Source: Aporhodopirellula aestuarii
Lineage (GTDB): Bacteria > Planctomycetota > Planctomycetia > Pirellulales > Pirellulaceae
Direction of reading: 5' to 3'
Assembly: GCF_023701485.1 (NCBI RefSeq)
Contig: NZ_JAMQBK010000059.1
Coordinates: 1 to 64,000 of the forward strand
DNA: 64,000 nucleotides
Position numbers and translations under genes: made by a program. Shown one piece after another: positions 40,986 to 48,934 of the stretch; the first letter of the stretch is position 1, and every line of letters begins with the position of its first letter. The notes beneath the pieces were generated by a model that was not told where the DNA came from, ran no database searches, and saw only the letters and a list, made by a program, of their open reading frames with translations.

Positions 40986-42056
40986 TTGATCCGCACCCCA
41001 CGACGAGGTCAGTTCACCATCACTATCCTTTTGTTCGGCTTCTACCTCGCGCCGTCGTGCTGGTCAGAGGATGACGACACCGAGATTCGCGTGCTCCGAC
41101 GGATCGAACAGTCAGTTCATGAGCTGGGCAAACCCCATTCGGACGAGCGTGCCGCCTTTGTCGACTTGCACGCCCGGCGCAACGAAAAAGGGTTCCGGGC
41201 GATTTACACGATGGACCGGGACGGTGGAAATGTTCGCTATCTCGTGGCCGGACCGGGTTTGATTTCGTCGGCAACTCCCGAATGGTCACACAATGGGCAC
41301 TACATCGCATTCGACGGGACGCCTCAACTGAGCCGATTCACGCTGAGCCGAATCATGGTTGCGGGGATCGCCGGCCCCTTTCGCGGACGCCTTCAAGATC
41401 TCGGGCATGGCAACGTGCCGACCTGGTCGCCTGACGATATGCGAATCGCATTCATGCTCAATGGCTCAAACCCGCGTAACGACCGCGGTGGAATCTGGGT
41501 CATGAATTCCGACGGCAGCGAACGAAAGTACCTTTGCGACGGGTGGTACCCTCGCTGGTCCCCTGATGGAACACGGCTTGCCATTCAGTGCATCAACAAG
41601 CGTCCCAATCGCATTCAGATCTACGACATCGAGACCGGCGACCTCACCGATATCCTCGGAGACGAGATGGAAATCGAATACGCGGGCGGGAATTGGTCTC
41701 CCGACGGTCAAGCGCTCGTCTTTGTCGGCGAGCGTAATGGGCAACAACACGTCGCAACGATTGACGCATCCGGTGACATCGACTCGCTCGAAATCCTCTA
41801 CACCGAACACCGACGAGGTTTTCGTTTGCACGGACCACCCGCGTGGTCACCCGACGGAGAGCAAATCGTCGTTTCCATAGCGGAACCTCAACCGCAGCGG
41901 CAATCGGGTCAATGGGACAACACCTATCTCTACACGCTCTCGGTTTCCGACCCAGGACTGATTTCGCTATTGGAACCGCAGCGGATCGGAACGATCAACC
42001 GTGGCATGAGTTTTTCGCCCGATGGCAAAACGATCGCTTTTAGTAGCGAGCGTTAA
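40986..42056 (+). CDS. Exported PD40 (TolB-like) beta-propeller protein
   Basis: The 356-aa protein starts at a TTG with IRTPRRGQFTITILLFGFYLAP, a signal peptide. Six PD40-type blades are visible by their WSPDG signature: PEWSHNGHYIAFDG, PTWSPDDMRIAFMLNG, PRWSPDGTRLAIQC, GNWSPDGQALVFVGE, PAWSPDGEQIVVSIAE and MSFSPDGKTIAFSSE. This predicts a TolB-like propeller, probably in the periplasm. No catalytic domain follows, so it is likely a binding or scaffolding protein. Upstream in-frame codons give no signal peptide, which is why I chose this start. It converges with an oxidoreductase gene. Confidence 0.85.
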   Translation: MIRTPRRGQFTITILLFGFYLAPSCWSEDDDTEIRVLRRIEQSVHELGKPHSDERAAFVDLHARRNEKGFRAIYTMDRDGGNVRYLVAGPGLISSATPEWSHNGHYIAFDGTPQLSRFTLSRIMVAGIAGPFRGRLQDLGHGNVPTWSPDDMRIAFMLNGSNPRNDRGGIWVMNSDGSERKYLCDGWYPRWSPDGTRLAIQCINKRPNRIQIYDIETGDLTDILGDEMEIEYAGGNWSPDGQALVFVGERNGQQHVATIDASGDIDSLEILYTEHRRGFRLHGPPAWSPDGEQIVVSIAEPQPQRQSGQWDNTYLYTLSVSDPGLISLLEPQRIGTINRGMSFSPDGKTIAFSSER

Positions 42057-42101
42057 CTTAGCGAACAGCAGCTTAAAATGGACTGGGCTTTCGGAATCGG
42101 A

Positions 42102-42127
42102 TGGGCTTCACAAGCGTGAAAGCCCCA
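42102..42127. terminator. Hairpin between convergent genes
   Basis: GGGCTTCAC / GTGAAAGCCC with one bulged A and an AAGC loop, lying between two convergent stop codons. No long T run, so termination is possible but weaker than a classic intrinsic terminator. Confidence 0.5.
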
Positions 42128-42148
42128 TGAGCGTTCGCACCGGATCGC

Positions 42149-43345
42149 CTAACGCCGGGCCGCAGGATGGCTCAACGGCATCCACGCCGAGTTCTGCTGA
42201 TGACTGGCAACGCATTGCTCAATGAACAACATGCCTTCGACGCCGTCATAGACGTTCGGATATACGGTGTTGCGTCGTTCGAACGGCAACCCTTGGGCGC
42301 GACGGGCGATGTCGTCAAACGCGGCGGCATAGATATTCGAGAAGGCGCCATAGAAACCTTCGGGGTGTCCGGCCGGCAAACGACAAGAGGCTTCGGCAAG
42401 CGTTGTCATGAATCCCGAACCAGGGCTGCGAGTATAGATTTGGTGTGGCTTTCCGTTTCGCCGCACGATCATCTCGTTGGGTGATTCTTGTCGCCACTTC
42501 AACGACCCGAGGCTGCCGTCGACTTCGAGCTCGAAATCGTTCTCGCGTCCATGGCTGATCTGCGAAGCCGTGACCGTGCCGAGGGCACCGTTTTGATAGC
42601 GGATCACCGCGGTTCCATAATCATCGAGTCGCCGTCCTTCCACAAACGTTTTGAGGTGACAACTGACCGACTCGGGTAATTCCCCGGTAACATAACGGCC
42701 CAAGTTGAACGCGTGCGTGGCGATGTCGCCGAACGCGCCGGCGGCACCACTTTTTTCCGGGTCGGTCCGCCATGCGGCCTGCTTGTGATCCCCCTCTTCG
42801 ACCTTCTCGGCGAGCCAGCCTTGAATGTATTGACTTCGAATCGCATTGATCTGTCCGAGTTCGCCCGCCAAGATCATCTCGCGGGCTTGGCGGATCATCG
42901 GGTAGCCGGTGTAGTTGTGCGTTAGGGCGAAGACGACATCTGAATTCTCAACCGTTTTGAGCAATGACTCCGCTTGAGCCAAATCGAACGTCATCGGTTT
43001 ATCGCAAATGACGTTGAAGCCGGCTTCCACGGCCGCTTTGGCGATTTCGTAGTGCGTGTGATTGGGTGTCGTGATGCTGATGAAATCGACCCGGTCGTCG
43101 TCGGGCAAGCGTGACTCGGCGTCGAGCATCGCTTCGTAGCTGCCGTATGCTCGCGATTCATCGACACCGTAGGTGGGGGCGGTCTTCTTGCTCTTCTCCG
43201 GGTCACTCGAAAACGCGCCTGCTACCAATGTACAGCGGTGATCGAGTCCCGCGGCCATCGTGTGAACGCGACCAATGAACGACCCCAGTCCGCCGCCCAC
43301 GATGCCCATGCGAAGTCTACGACTCAGGGGAGGATTCAAAGCCAT
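42149..43345 (-). CDS. Gfo/Idh/MocA-family NAD(P)-dependent oxidoreductase
   Basis: These enzymes oxidise sugars and cyclitols using NAD(P). The 398-aa product has an N-terminal Rossmann fold with LRMGIVGGGLGSFIG at about residues 12-26, a DRVDFISITTPNHTHYEIAKAAV strand-helix unit and the catalytic-type motif FNVICDKPMTFDLAQAE, where DKP stands in for the usual EKP. The C-terminal part includes GAAGAFGDIATHAFNLGRYV with the conserved D and H, and a Gly-rich C-terminal domain. I use the ATG at 43345. The substrate cannot be deduced from this window. Confidence 0.92.
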   Translation of the reverse strand: MALNPPLSRRLRMGIVGGGLGSFIGRVHTMAAGLDHRCTLVAGAFSSDPEKSKKTAPTYGVDESRAYGSYEAMLDAESRLPDDDRVDFISITTPNHTHYEIAKAAVEAGFNVICDKPMTFDLAQAESLLKTVENSDVVFALTHNYTGYPMIRQAREMILAGELGQINAIRSQYIQGWLAEKVEEGDHKQAAWRTDPEKSGAAGAFGDIATHAFNLGRYVTGELPESVSCHLKTFVEGRRLDDYGTAVIRYQNGALGTVTASQISHGRENDFELEVDGSLGSLKWRQESPNEMIVRRNGKPHQIYTRSPGSGFMTTLAEASCRLPAGHPEGFYGAFSNIYAAAFDDIARRAQGLPFERRNTVYPNVYDGVEGMLFIEQCVASHQQNSAWMPLSHPAARR

Positions 43346-43549
43346 GTCAATTCTCAGAAGTAAGTAGTCAAGAAACCGAGTCCGATACCGATTCGCGATG
43401 CCCCCACGTCCGGTTCGTGCAAGAGCGGCGAATTCTCCAATCGTAAAGTTCTTAGGGAACGGGTACAATCAGAGCGCCAACAGGCGTCCAACGCGTTTCC
43501 CATTCGGGATGCTCCGTTTTTTCTGCCAACCCAACCATGTGGTCCCGTG

Positions 43550-44233
43550 ATGCACGAAAACTCCTCTGAAAACTTTGTCGCCTCCTCATCGTCACAAACC
43601 GAGGAGGACCTCACGGGCCTCCCCGTTGTCAACACGCAGTCCTGTTGTGGGCTATTTCAGTCAACGACGCTTGGCCGATTGGGTGTTGCGTTGCTCGCGA
43701 TCGTTGCCGTGACGGCGACCTACGCGGCAACCTACTTCGCCGGCATGGCAAACCACGCGAACTCCCGACCAAGCGACGCGACCGTAAACTGGGCGGGGCT
43801 ACCGATCGCGAATGCGAGCGCCGCAGTCACGAGTGAAAAATTCTCGATGTGCACCGGTCTGATCAGCGAAGAAAGCGAAGCCCTGTTTGTGCTCGACCAC
43901 AACTCGGGTTTGCTGCAGTGCTCCGTGCTCTATCCGCGACTCGGCCGATTCATGGCAACGTACACCGTTAACGTCGCCGACGCATTGGGGATGGACGCAA
44001 AAGGTGGCAACTACATCATGGCAACCGGTACCGCTGACTTCCCCAGCAGCAGCAATCGTCCGCTCGGTTTCTCCGTCGTCTACGTCCTCGACACTGCATC
44101 GGGCAACTACGCCAGCTATGGCATCCCCTTCGACCGGACTGCGATGAAGGCCAATCGTCCACAACAGGGCGTGCTGTTCTTGATCGGCCAAGGAACGGCC
44201 AACCCGGTCGTCGACCGTGACGACTTGAGATAG
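43550..44233 (+). CDS. Membrane-anchored protein of unknown function
   Basis: The 227-aa protein has a polar N-terminus of about 40 residues, one membrane span (LGRLGVALLAIVAVTATYAATYFAG) and an outer domain with EKFSMCTGLISEESEALFVLDHNSGLLQCSV, YTVNVADALG and NYIMATGTADFPSS, which together suggest a beta-propeller-like or beta-sandwich fold. I recognise no named family. A GTG one codon upstream of the ATG is an alternative start. It converges with the sigma factor gene; the 119 nt between the two stops holds a double hairpin at 44304-44354. Confidence 0.7.
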   Translation: MHENSSENFVASSSSQTEEDLTGLPVVNTQSCCGLFQSTTLGRLGVALLAIVAVTATYAATYFAGMANHANSRPSDATVNWAGLPIANASAAVTSEKFSMCTGLISEESEALFVLDHNSGLLQCSVLYPRLGRFMATYTVNVADALGMDAKGGNYIMATGTADFPSSSNRPLGFSVVYVLDTASGNYASYGIPFDRTAMKANRPQQGVLFLIGQGTANPVVDRDDLR

Positions 44234-44303
44234 CATCGCCGCCGCCTCGACCACCAGCCAGTGCCTCGTGGTGGTCGTCGGCTGCTACGCGGTCGCTCCC
44301 GCA

Positions 44304-44354
44304 AGCCGGTGAAATATCTCTCTGACGCTTTGCCGGCGTCAGCGACCGCCGGCT
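44304..44354. terminator. Nested hairpin between convergent genes
   Basis: An inner hairpin CTGACG (44322-44327) / CGTCAG (44337-44342) sits inside outer arms AGCCGG / CCGGCT. It lies between two convergent genes and slightly overlaps the end of the sigma factor gene. There is no T run, so termination is only possible. Confidence 0.45.
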
Positions 44355-45033
44355 AGGAGTTTTCACTGAGTTCTGGAAACACGCCAGGATCAAGATCTTG
44401 GCGAGCAATGATCGCTTTGATGCGCGTCAGGAAATCGCTTTTCAAGTTGGCGACTTGTTGTTGTGTGATCCCCAAACGCTCGGCCACTTCAATGTTGCCT
44501 CGTCCGGCCACAAAGATTAGCTCGAGCGATTGCAGTTTGATGTAATTGCCGGTTTCTCGCCAACGCTCGATTTGGTCGCGAATCGCGTGGGCGACCACTT
44601 TTCGTTCCAGCTCCATACGTTCTGCGCTTCGTGCGATCGAGCTCGCCCCGCGCATCCGCCCCGGAATTTGCATCTCCTCGCCGGACGACCGCTGAGATTC
44701 ACCGCGCCCGTATAAAGGCAAAGTCGGCCGACGCCCCGTTCGACGAAGGTGATCAGTCAGCTTGTATCCGCAAATCGAAAACAGGTAGTTCTCGAGTCGC
44801 CTTCGCCTGTCATAATTCGGCAGCGAAACGAGGAACCCGACGAGAGTTTCCTGGACGATGTCCTCGCTGACGCTGCGGTCCTGTAGCCGCCGGTGAACAT
44901 AGGCGAGCAGCCGTCCCTCGTATTGATCGATGAGTCGACGCCACGCCGCTTCATCACCGGCCTGGATCGCATCGATCAATTCGGATTCGGATGACTCAGG
45001 CGTTTCAGCGGCATCGGAAAGTGGATCGCTCAT
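44353..45033 (-). CDS. Sigma-70 family (ECF-like) sigma factor
   Basis: The 226-aa protein has sigma region 2 (about residues 25-100: LIDQYEGRLLAYVHRRLQD, SEDIVQETLVGFLVSLPNYD and LENYLFSICGYKLTDHLRR) and region 4 (about 165-215: LELIFVAGRGNIEVAERLGITQQQVANLKSDFL), with a 60-residue linker and no region 1.1, as in ECF sigma factors. No anti-sigma gene is adjacent and no membrane-bound partner is evident in the window, so the inducing signal is unknown. The gene diverges from the PCD dehydratase gene. The ATG at 45033 is clear. Confidence 0.9.
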   Translation of the reverse strand: MSDPLSDAAETPESSESELIDAIQAGDEAAWRRLIDQYEGRLLAYVHRRLQDRSVSEDIVQETLVGFLVSLPNYDRRRRLENYLFSICGYKLTDHLRRTGRRPTLPLYGRGESQRSSGEEMQIPGRMRGASSIARSAERMELERKVVAHAIRDQIERWRETGNYIKLQSLELIFVAGRGNIEVAERLGITQQQVANLKSDFLTRIKAIIARQDLDPGVFPELSENS

Positions 45034-45168
45034 ACAATTAATCTAACACTCTCGTCAGTCAGGCACGATCCTAGCCTGATCGATAAGATACGGTGACCAA
45101 ACACTCGTGCCCCAGTTACTTCCGAATTCCCCGCCGTGGAATTTCGGATTTTTCCGAAGAGCATTGAT

Positions 45169-45558
45169 ATGAACTCCTCCGCCAATCCCAACCCAGACGA
45201 CGCCCATCCAGGCTGCGACTTGCGTGATTCGCTTGTTCAGGGACGGTGTGTCCCCTGTGAGGGAGGAGTCGAACCGATTGCGGGTGAACAAGCCCAGCAA
45301 TATGTGCAGGCTTTAACAGACTGGAATCTGGATGAGACCGGGACCCAAATCTCCCGTAAGATCAACACCAAGAATTTTGCCAGGGCGGTGACTTTGATCA
45401 ATCAGATCGCGGACCTCGCCGAGGAACAAGCGCATCACCCCGATCTCCATCTCACCGGTTACCGCCACCTCCAAATCGTCCTCTCGACCCATGCGATCGG
45501 AGGCCTGAGCGAAAACGACTTCATCATCGCTGCAAAAATTGATGAGCTCCTGAAATGA
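45169..45558 (+). CDS. phhB: 4a-hydroxytetrahydrobiopterin dehydratase (PCD/DCoH)
   Basis: This enzyme dehydrates 4a-hydroxytetrahydropterin, recycling the cofactor of aromatic amino acid hydroxylases. The 129-aa product shows the PCD fold signatures: an N-terminal RCVPCEGGVEPI, NFARAVTLINQIADLAEEQAHHPDLHLTG (the catalytic HHP) and VLSTHAIGGLSENDFIIAAKID. I use the ATG at 45169, with AAGAG upstream. No phenylalanine hydroxylase gene is visible in the window, so PCD may also have a molybdopterin-linked or regulatory role. The next gene overlaps its stop by 4 nt (ATGA). Confidence 0.93.
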   Translation: MNSSANPNPDDAHPGCDLRDSLVQGRCVPCEGGVEPIAGEQAQQYVQALTDWNLDETGTQISRKINTKNFARAVTLINQIADLAEEQAHHPDLHLTGYRHLQIVLSTHAIGGLSENDFIIAAKIDELLK

Positions 45559-45896
45559 AACTTAGCCCCGATGTCGCCTTGGCACTCCTCGACGAATGCA
45601 CCGGCGACGATTTATGGAGCGTTGAGCATTGTCTCCAACGGCGTGTCCCGCAGTCATGGATCGACGAACTGGCCGATGCGTTCGAGACGAGCTACCGTGT
45701 CAGCAGCCAGACGATATACGTTACCGATCCTGACACCGGCCGCCGGATCGTCAATCAGTACTACGGTGTCCGTGACGTCGATCTGGCAAAACGGATTGCC
45801 GTCGACCTGGGCCTCGATGTCGAATCGATCGCCGCCTCATGCATGTCTCGTCAAGCGATCGTGCGAATGATTAAAGAAGCGATCATGGACGGTTGA
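45555..45896 (+). CDS. Hypothetical protein translationally coupled to PCD
   Basis: The 113-aa protein begins inside the PCD stop (ATGA overlap), so translation is probably coupled. It is mainly helical: LSPDVALALLDECTGDDLWSVEHCL, a strand pair TIYVTDPDTGRRIVNQYYG, and LAKRIAVDLGLDVESI before a C-terminal helix. There is no signal or membrane segment. I do not recognise a family. It resembles small planctomycete hypotheticals in having no paralog hints in this window. The tight coupling suggests a job related to PCD or its cofactor, but that is inference. Confidence 0.7.
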   Translation: MKLSPDVALALLDECTGDDLWSVEHCLQRRVPQSWIDELADAFETSYRVSSQTIYVTDPDTGRRIVNQYYGVRDVDLAKRIAVDLGLDVESIAASCMSRQAIVRMIKEAIMDG

Positions 45897-46002
45897 TCAC
45901 ATCGGATAGCGAACTGCAACGAACACGATCCTAAGCACCCCCGCGACGCTTCAAGCTAGGCAAACTAGCAAGTTTAACCAAGTGACGTTTGCAGACCACG
46001 GC

Positions 46003-46437
46003 TTAGGCGCTGCTGTGATCACCTTGCAGCGTCAGCACGAGCCTCCGCGATGATGCACGATCGCGATGTTCGCAGAGATAGATTCCCTGCCAAGTTCCCA
46101 AACGCAAACGACCATCACGTACCGGCACAAAGACACTGGCTCCCATCATCGATGCCTTCACATGGGCAGGCATGTCATCGGGTCCTTCGAGCGTGTGAAC
46201 ATAGGCAAGATCTTCGGGCACCGCGTGGTTCATTGCGGTTTCAAAATCAATCCGCACATCCGGATCGGCGTTTTCGTTGATCGTTAAGGAGGCACTGGTG
46301 TGAGTGATAAAACAGTGCAGCAACCCGATCCGCAATCGTGACAAATCGGTTGCCGCTTGTTCGATCGCCGAAGTGATTAAGTGAAATCCTCGCGGTCGGG
46401 CCGGCAATTGAAGTTCGTACTGATACCAAGCGGTCAC
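46003..46437 (-). CDS. yjbQ: YjbQ-family protein (UPF0047)
   Basis: The 144-aa protein matches the YjbQ/UPF0047 family: FHLITSAIEQAATDL, GLLHCFITHTSASLTINENADPDVRIDFE (a His and Glu/Asp cluster) and LPARPRGF near the start, then GASVFVPVRDGRLRLGTWQGIYLCEHRD. Members have weak thiamine-phosphate-synthase-like activity in some tests, but the real role is not settled. The start is a GTG with AGGA upstream. No thiamine genes are adjacent. Nothing odd in length. Confidence 0.9.
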   Translation of the reverse strand: MTAWYQYELQLPARPRGFHLITSAIEQAATDLSRLRIGLLHCFITHTSASLTINENADPDVRIDFETAMNHAVPEDLAYVHTLEGPDDMPAHVKASMMGASVFVPVRDGRLRLGTWQGIYLCEHRDRASSRRLVLTLQGDHSSA

Positions 46438-46815
46438 GGAAATGTCCTAAAAAAGGGGTGTGCTAAAAAAAAACCGAAAATTTTTCTGTTGCCCCAACCG
46501 GTCCTGCGGATTATCCGAAAGTGGGGGGAAACGAGGTCAGATGCAATCTTCAGACCGCCTAAATCCCAATTGCAACCCCACTCAGCAAAACCACCAACAG
46601 CCCCTTCACAAGCACGCCAAAGTAAGATACGCCCCCCTTGAAGGATTCATGAAGATTTGCCAGGAATTTGGCGCATCATTTTTCGTCACTCCTTACCTGT
46701 TCAGGACGAAACTGCTAGGCGAACGCAGCAACGCATTCATCGGGGTTTGTGCACGAGGCTCCAATGGAATTTTCTTGACTACCCATCATTCTCGCGAATA
46801 ATCCACTCGTGTGTG
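46438..46815. other. Gene-free stretch, A/T-rich near its start
   Basis: Apart from the promoter at 46775-46802 I see no feature. It begins with the poly-A tracts AAAAAAGGGG and CTAAAAAAAAACC, and the frames here have no recognisable motifs. Confidence 0.5.
46775..46802 (+). promoter_or_regulatory. Sigma-70-type promoter of the 46816 gene
   Basis: TTGACT at 46775-46780 and AATAAT at 46797-46802 are 5/6 matches to the -35 and -10 consensus with a 16-nt spacer. A start site about 7 nt later would leave a leader of only about 7 nt before the ATG at 46816. Confidence 0.6.
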
Positions 46816-47145
46816 ATGTCCCACGCCGAAACGGAATTCGCCACCGGACTGTCGACCAACTATTTGATATCGCGATCCGAACGGATGGGACAGCGATACC
46901 TTCAGGAATACAAGAGACGCATGACCCATTGCAAAAACGTTTTCGAAGCGATCCTTCGGTATGGCCATGATGAAGACTTCAGCCCACAAGAGGATGAATG
47001 TTTCGTTGCTACCGACGCGCCCGCAGGCAGCCCCGAAAAGATCGAGGTTTTGCGGCGTCGAGTGGAATTGGGCCAGCCTTTGTGGCACACCACCGATCGC
47101 GTTGACTACAGTGGTCTGACCGGAGCGATTCGCCCTCGGGAGTAG
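46816..47145 (+). CDS. Small hypothetical protein, probably nearly leaderless
   Basis: The 109-aa protein has no signal peptide or membrane segment. It reads SHAETEFATGLSTNYLISR, a charged helix YLQEYKRRMTHCKNVFEAILRYG, an acidic DEDFSPQEDECF and a C-terminal RVELGQPLWHTTDRVDYSG. I do not recognise a family. The ATG at 46816 is chosen because the strong promoter just upstream would transcribe little or no leader, and because the frame further upstream crosses that promoter. A terminator follows at 47189. Confidence 0.65.
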   Translation: MSHAETEFATGLSTNYLISRSERMGQRYLQEYKRRMTHCKNVFEAILRYGHDEDFSPQEDECFVATDAPAGSPEKIEVLRRRVELGQPLWHTTDRVDYSGLTGAIRPRE

Positions 47146-47188
47146 AAGCCCGCACAGATCATTCCCACAGTCAATTCAATTGACCCAG

Positions 47189-47222
47189 AACCCCGTACGC
47201 TCCCGCGCGTGCGGGGTTTTTT
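47189..47222 (+). terminator. Rho-independent terminator
   Basis: AACCCC(G) / (C)GGGGTT stem with six T after it, 44 nt downstream of the small hypothetical gene. Confidence 0.85.
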
Positions 47223-47316
47223 CGTGCCGTCGTCGTCGCCTAACCCCTGCCCGTGAGGTCTGTTATGATGGCTCGTTCCGTCTTCTCGTTCGAATACTCG
47301 TCAGGACTCGCGATAA

Positions 47317-48489
47317 GTGAAGCTACGTGTCGGCTTGATCGGTCTGGGTGACCACTGGCAAACCATGCACCGACCCGCCCTACGGATGCTCAGCGAGCGT
47401 TTTGACGTCCGAGCCATCTACTGTTCGGTGGCGAAGTTGGCCGAAAATGCGGTCACTGACTTCCAGGCTGATCCCGTCGATGGCTACCAAACGATGGTCG
47501 CCCGTGACGACATCGACGCGGTTCTGATCCTGGAACAGACCTGGCTCAAACACCTCCCCGCCCTCGCCGCCTGTAGCCAGGGGAAAGCAATCTATTGGGC
47601 CAGCGGACTGGATTTTGATCCGGTGGAAGACGCCGAATTCAAACGTTGTGTGGAGGATTCAGGGATCGCCTTCATGGCCAGTTTCCCACGCCGCTTCGCA
47701 CCCGCGACGTTGCGTTTGAAAGAATTGATCGCGACCAACCTCGGTGCGCCGCGACTGCTTTTTTGCCACAAACGGCTGAGCCTGTTGGAGCAACAAACGC
47801 GGCTCTCCCGGCGGGGTGATTCCGTCCGTCGCAGCGGTGGCGAGAAATCCCGCGATGACACAAGGCCGACGAATTCGCACGGCCATGTCGACGCCCAGGC
47901 GACAATGCGCAACGAACTAATCGAACTGATCGATTGGTGCAATTATGTCGTCGGAGGAAAACCTGAGAGTGTGATGTCGGCCAATTGCTCGCCCGACACC
48001 GAGTGGGACTACCGGGCCTTGAGCCTTCGATTCTCGCCCCCATCCAATACGCCGATTCAACTGCGAAAGGCGGCCGCAAAGCAGTGGGAAACCCGATCGC
48101 CCCACTCCTTCCCGCAATATTCCGCACCAACGCCTGCGGAGCCCGCGATTCCTGTGGCAACCGCGCAGATCAGCTGCGGCAACTACATCCCCGCCAAATG
48201 GCAGGAGGCGATCGGATTCCGGCCTCCCGCTGGAATGCAGGTTTGTTGTGAACACGGAGTCGCCTTCATCGACCTCCCCGGGACGTTGGTTTGGTTCGAT
48301 GATGCGGGGCGTCACCAGGAATCGCTCGAGAGCGAATCGCCGGTGGGAGAAAAAATCTTGGGCCAATTTCATCGGGCGGTGACGAGCCTGGTGCGAAACC
48401 TCAGCGGACTCGAAGACGCTTTCCGAGCCGCCACGATCCTGAAAGCCGCCGAGCTGAGCAGCGAATCCGGCCACCGCATCGAACTGTGA
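47317..48489 (+). CDS. Gfo/Idh/MocA-like protein lacking the EKP motif
   Basis: The 390-aa product begins (GTG) LRVGLIGLGDHWQTMHRPAL, a Rossmann start, and follows the Gfo/Idh layout (ERFDVRAIYCSVAKLAE, MVARDDIDAVLILEQTWLKHLPAL). Where active members have E/DKP, this protein reads QGKAIYWASGLDFDP, so the catalytic lysine appears lost. The middle is also unusual: after LRLKELIATNLGAPRLLFCHK comes a polar stretch rich in Arg and Ser. It may bind a nucleotide or sugar without catalysis. The stop is followed by a gene-free region holding a candidate RNA. Confidence 0.82.
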   Translation: MKLRVGLIGLGDHWQTMHRPALRMLSERFDVRAIYCSVAKLAENAVTDFQADPVDGYQTMVARDDIDAVLILEQTWLKHLPALAACSQGKAIYWASGLDFDPVEDAEFKRCVEDSGIAFMASFPRRFAPATLRLKELIATNLGAPRLLFCHKRLSLLEQQTRLSRRGDSVRRSGGEKSRDDTRPTNSHGHVDAQATMRNELIELIDWCNYVVGGKPESVMSANCSPDTEWDYRALSLRFSPPSNTPIQLRKAAAKQWETRSPHSFPQYSAPTPAEPAIPVATAQISCGNYIPAKWQEAIGFRPPAGMQVCCEHGVAFIDLPGTLVWFDDAGRHQESLESESPVGEKILGQFHRAVTSLVRNLSGLEDAFRAATILKAAELSSESGHRIEL

Positions 48490-48567
48490 AGAGACCCCCA
48501 ATCGCGAAGCTCGCGAGTGAGTTTTCTAAAAACTGTTCAACTCCGCAACGAAATTCGCCGATCTACC

Positions 48568-48595
48568 TTGCTGCAGATGGCCTCGTGCCTAGAAT
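48568..48595 (+). promoter_or_regulatory. Sigma-70-type promoter of a candidate ncRNA
   Basis: TTGCTG (48568-48573) and TAGAAT (48590-48595) have a 16-nt spacer. They match 4/6 and 5/6 of the -35 and -10 consensus. Confidence 0.5.
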
Positions 48596-48601
48596 GCATT
48601 T

Positions 48602-48807
48602 AGCAAGCCTTGTGAGGCTTGTCAGGACTCAGCCCATAACATCGGCAGAGGGATCATTTTCAGGGCACGCCTGAGTCAATCCAAGGCATGTGCAGTAGCA
48701 CGCCGAGACTCACGCGTTTCTCCCAGCGGCTCCATTTGCCGCCGCGTGGCTGAGACCGAATTGGACCGGCAGGTCGTCTCGATGGAGACAACCTGCCGGT
48801 TTTTTTA
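48602..48807 (+). ncRNA. Candidate structured RNA (sRNA or leader)
   Basis: About 205 nt between a promoter and a terminator contain no gene but fold well. Hairpin CAAGCCT (48604) / AGGCTTG (48615) comes first. Then a closing stem GGACTCAGCC (48625-48634) / GGCTGAGACC (48748-48757), one mismatch, encloses two hairpins: TGAGTC (48672) / GACTCA (48707), and CGCG...GCGGC (48726) / GCCGC (48738)...CGCG. An intrinsic terminator follows. GACTCAG can also pair with CTGAGTC (48671-48677), an exclusive alternative. It could be an independent small RNA or a regulated leader of the Wzz-like gene, which begins 127 nt after the terminator. I find no match by eye to known RNA families. Confidence 0.5.
48765..48807 (+). 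terminator. Long Rho-independent terminator
   Basis: ACCGGCAGGT / ACCTGCCGGT is a perfect 10-bp stem with an inner GTCTC / GAGAC stem and a run of seven T. Confidence 0.92.
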
Positions 48808-48934
48808 TGCTCGCACCGAATTTTCGTGCTGTGGTGGGCAAATCCACACCGGTGCACGGACCAAATGCTGCGAAAATGCAAATTCCAACTAAGCTGGATG
48901 CTTCTTGACCGCGCCCAATTTTGTTGTTTTTGCA

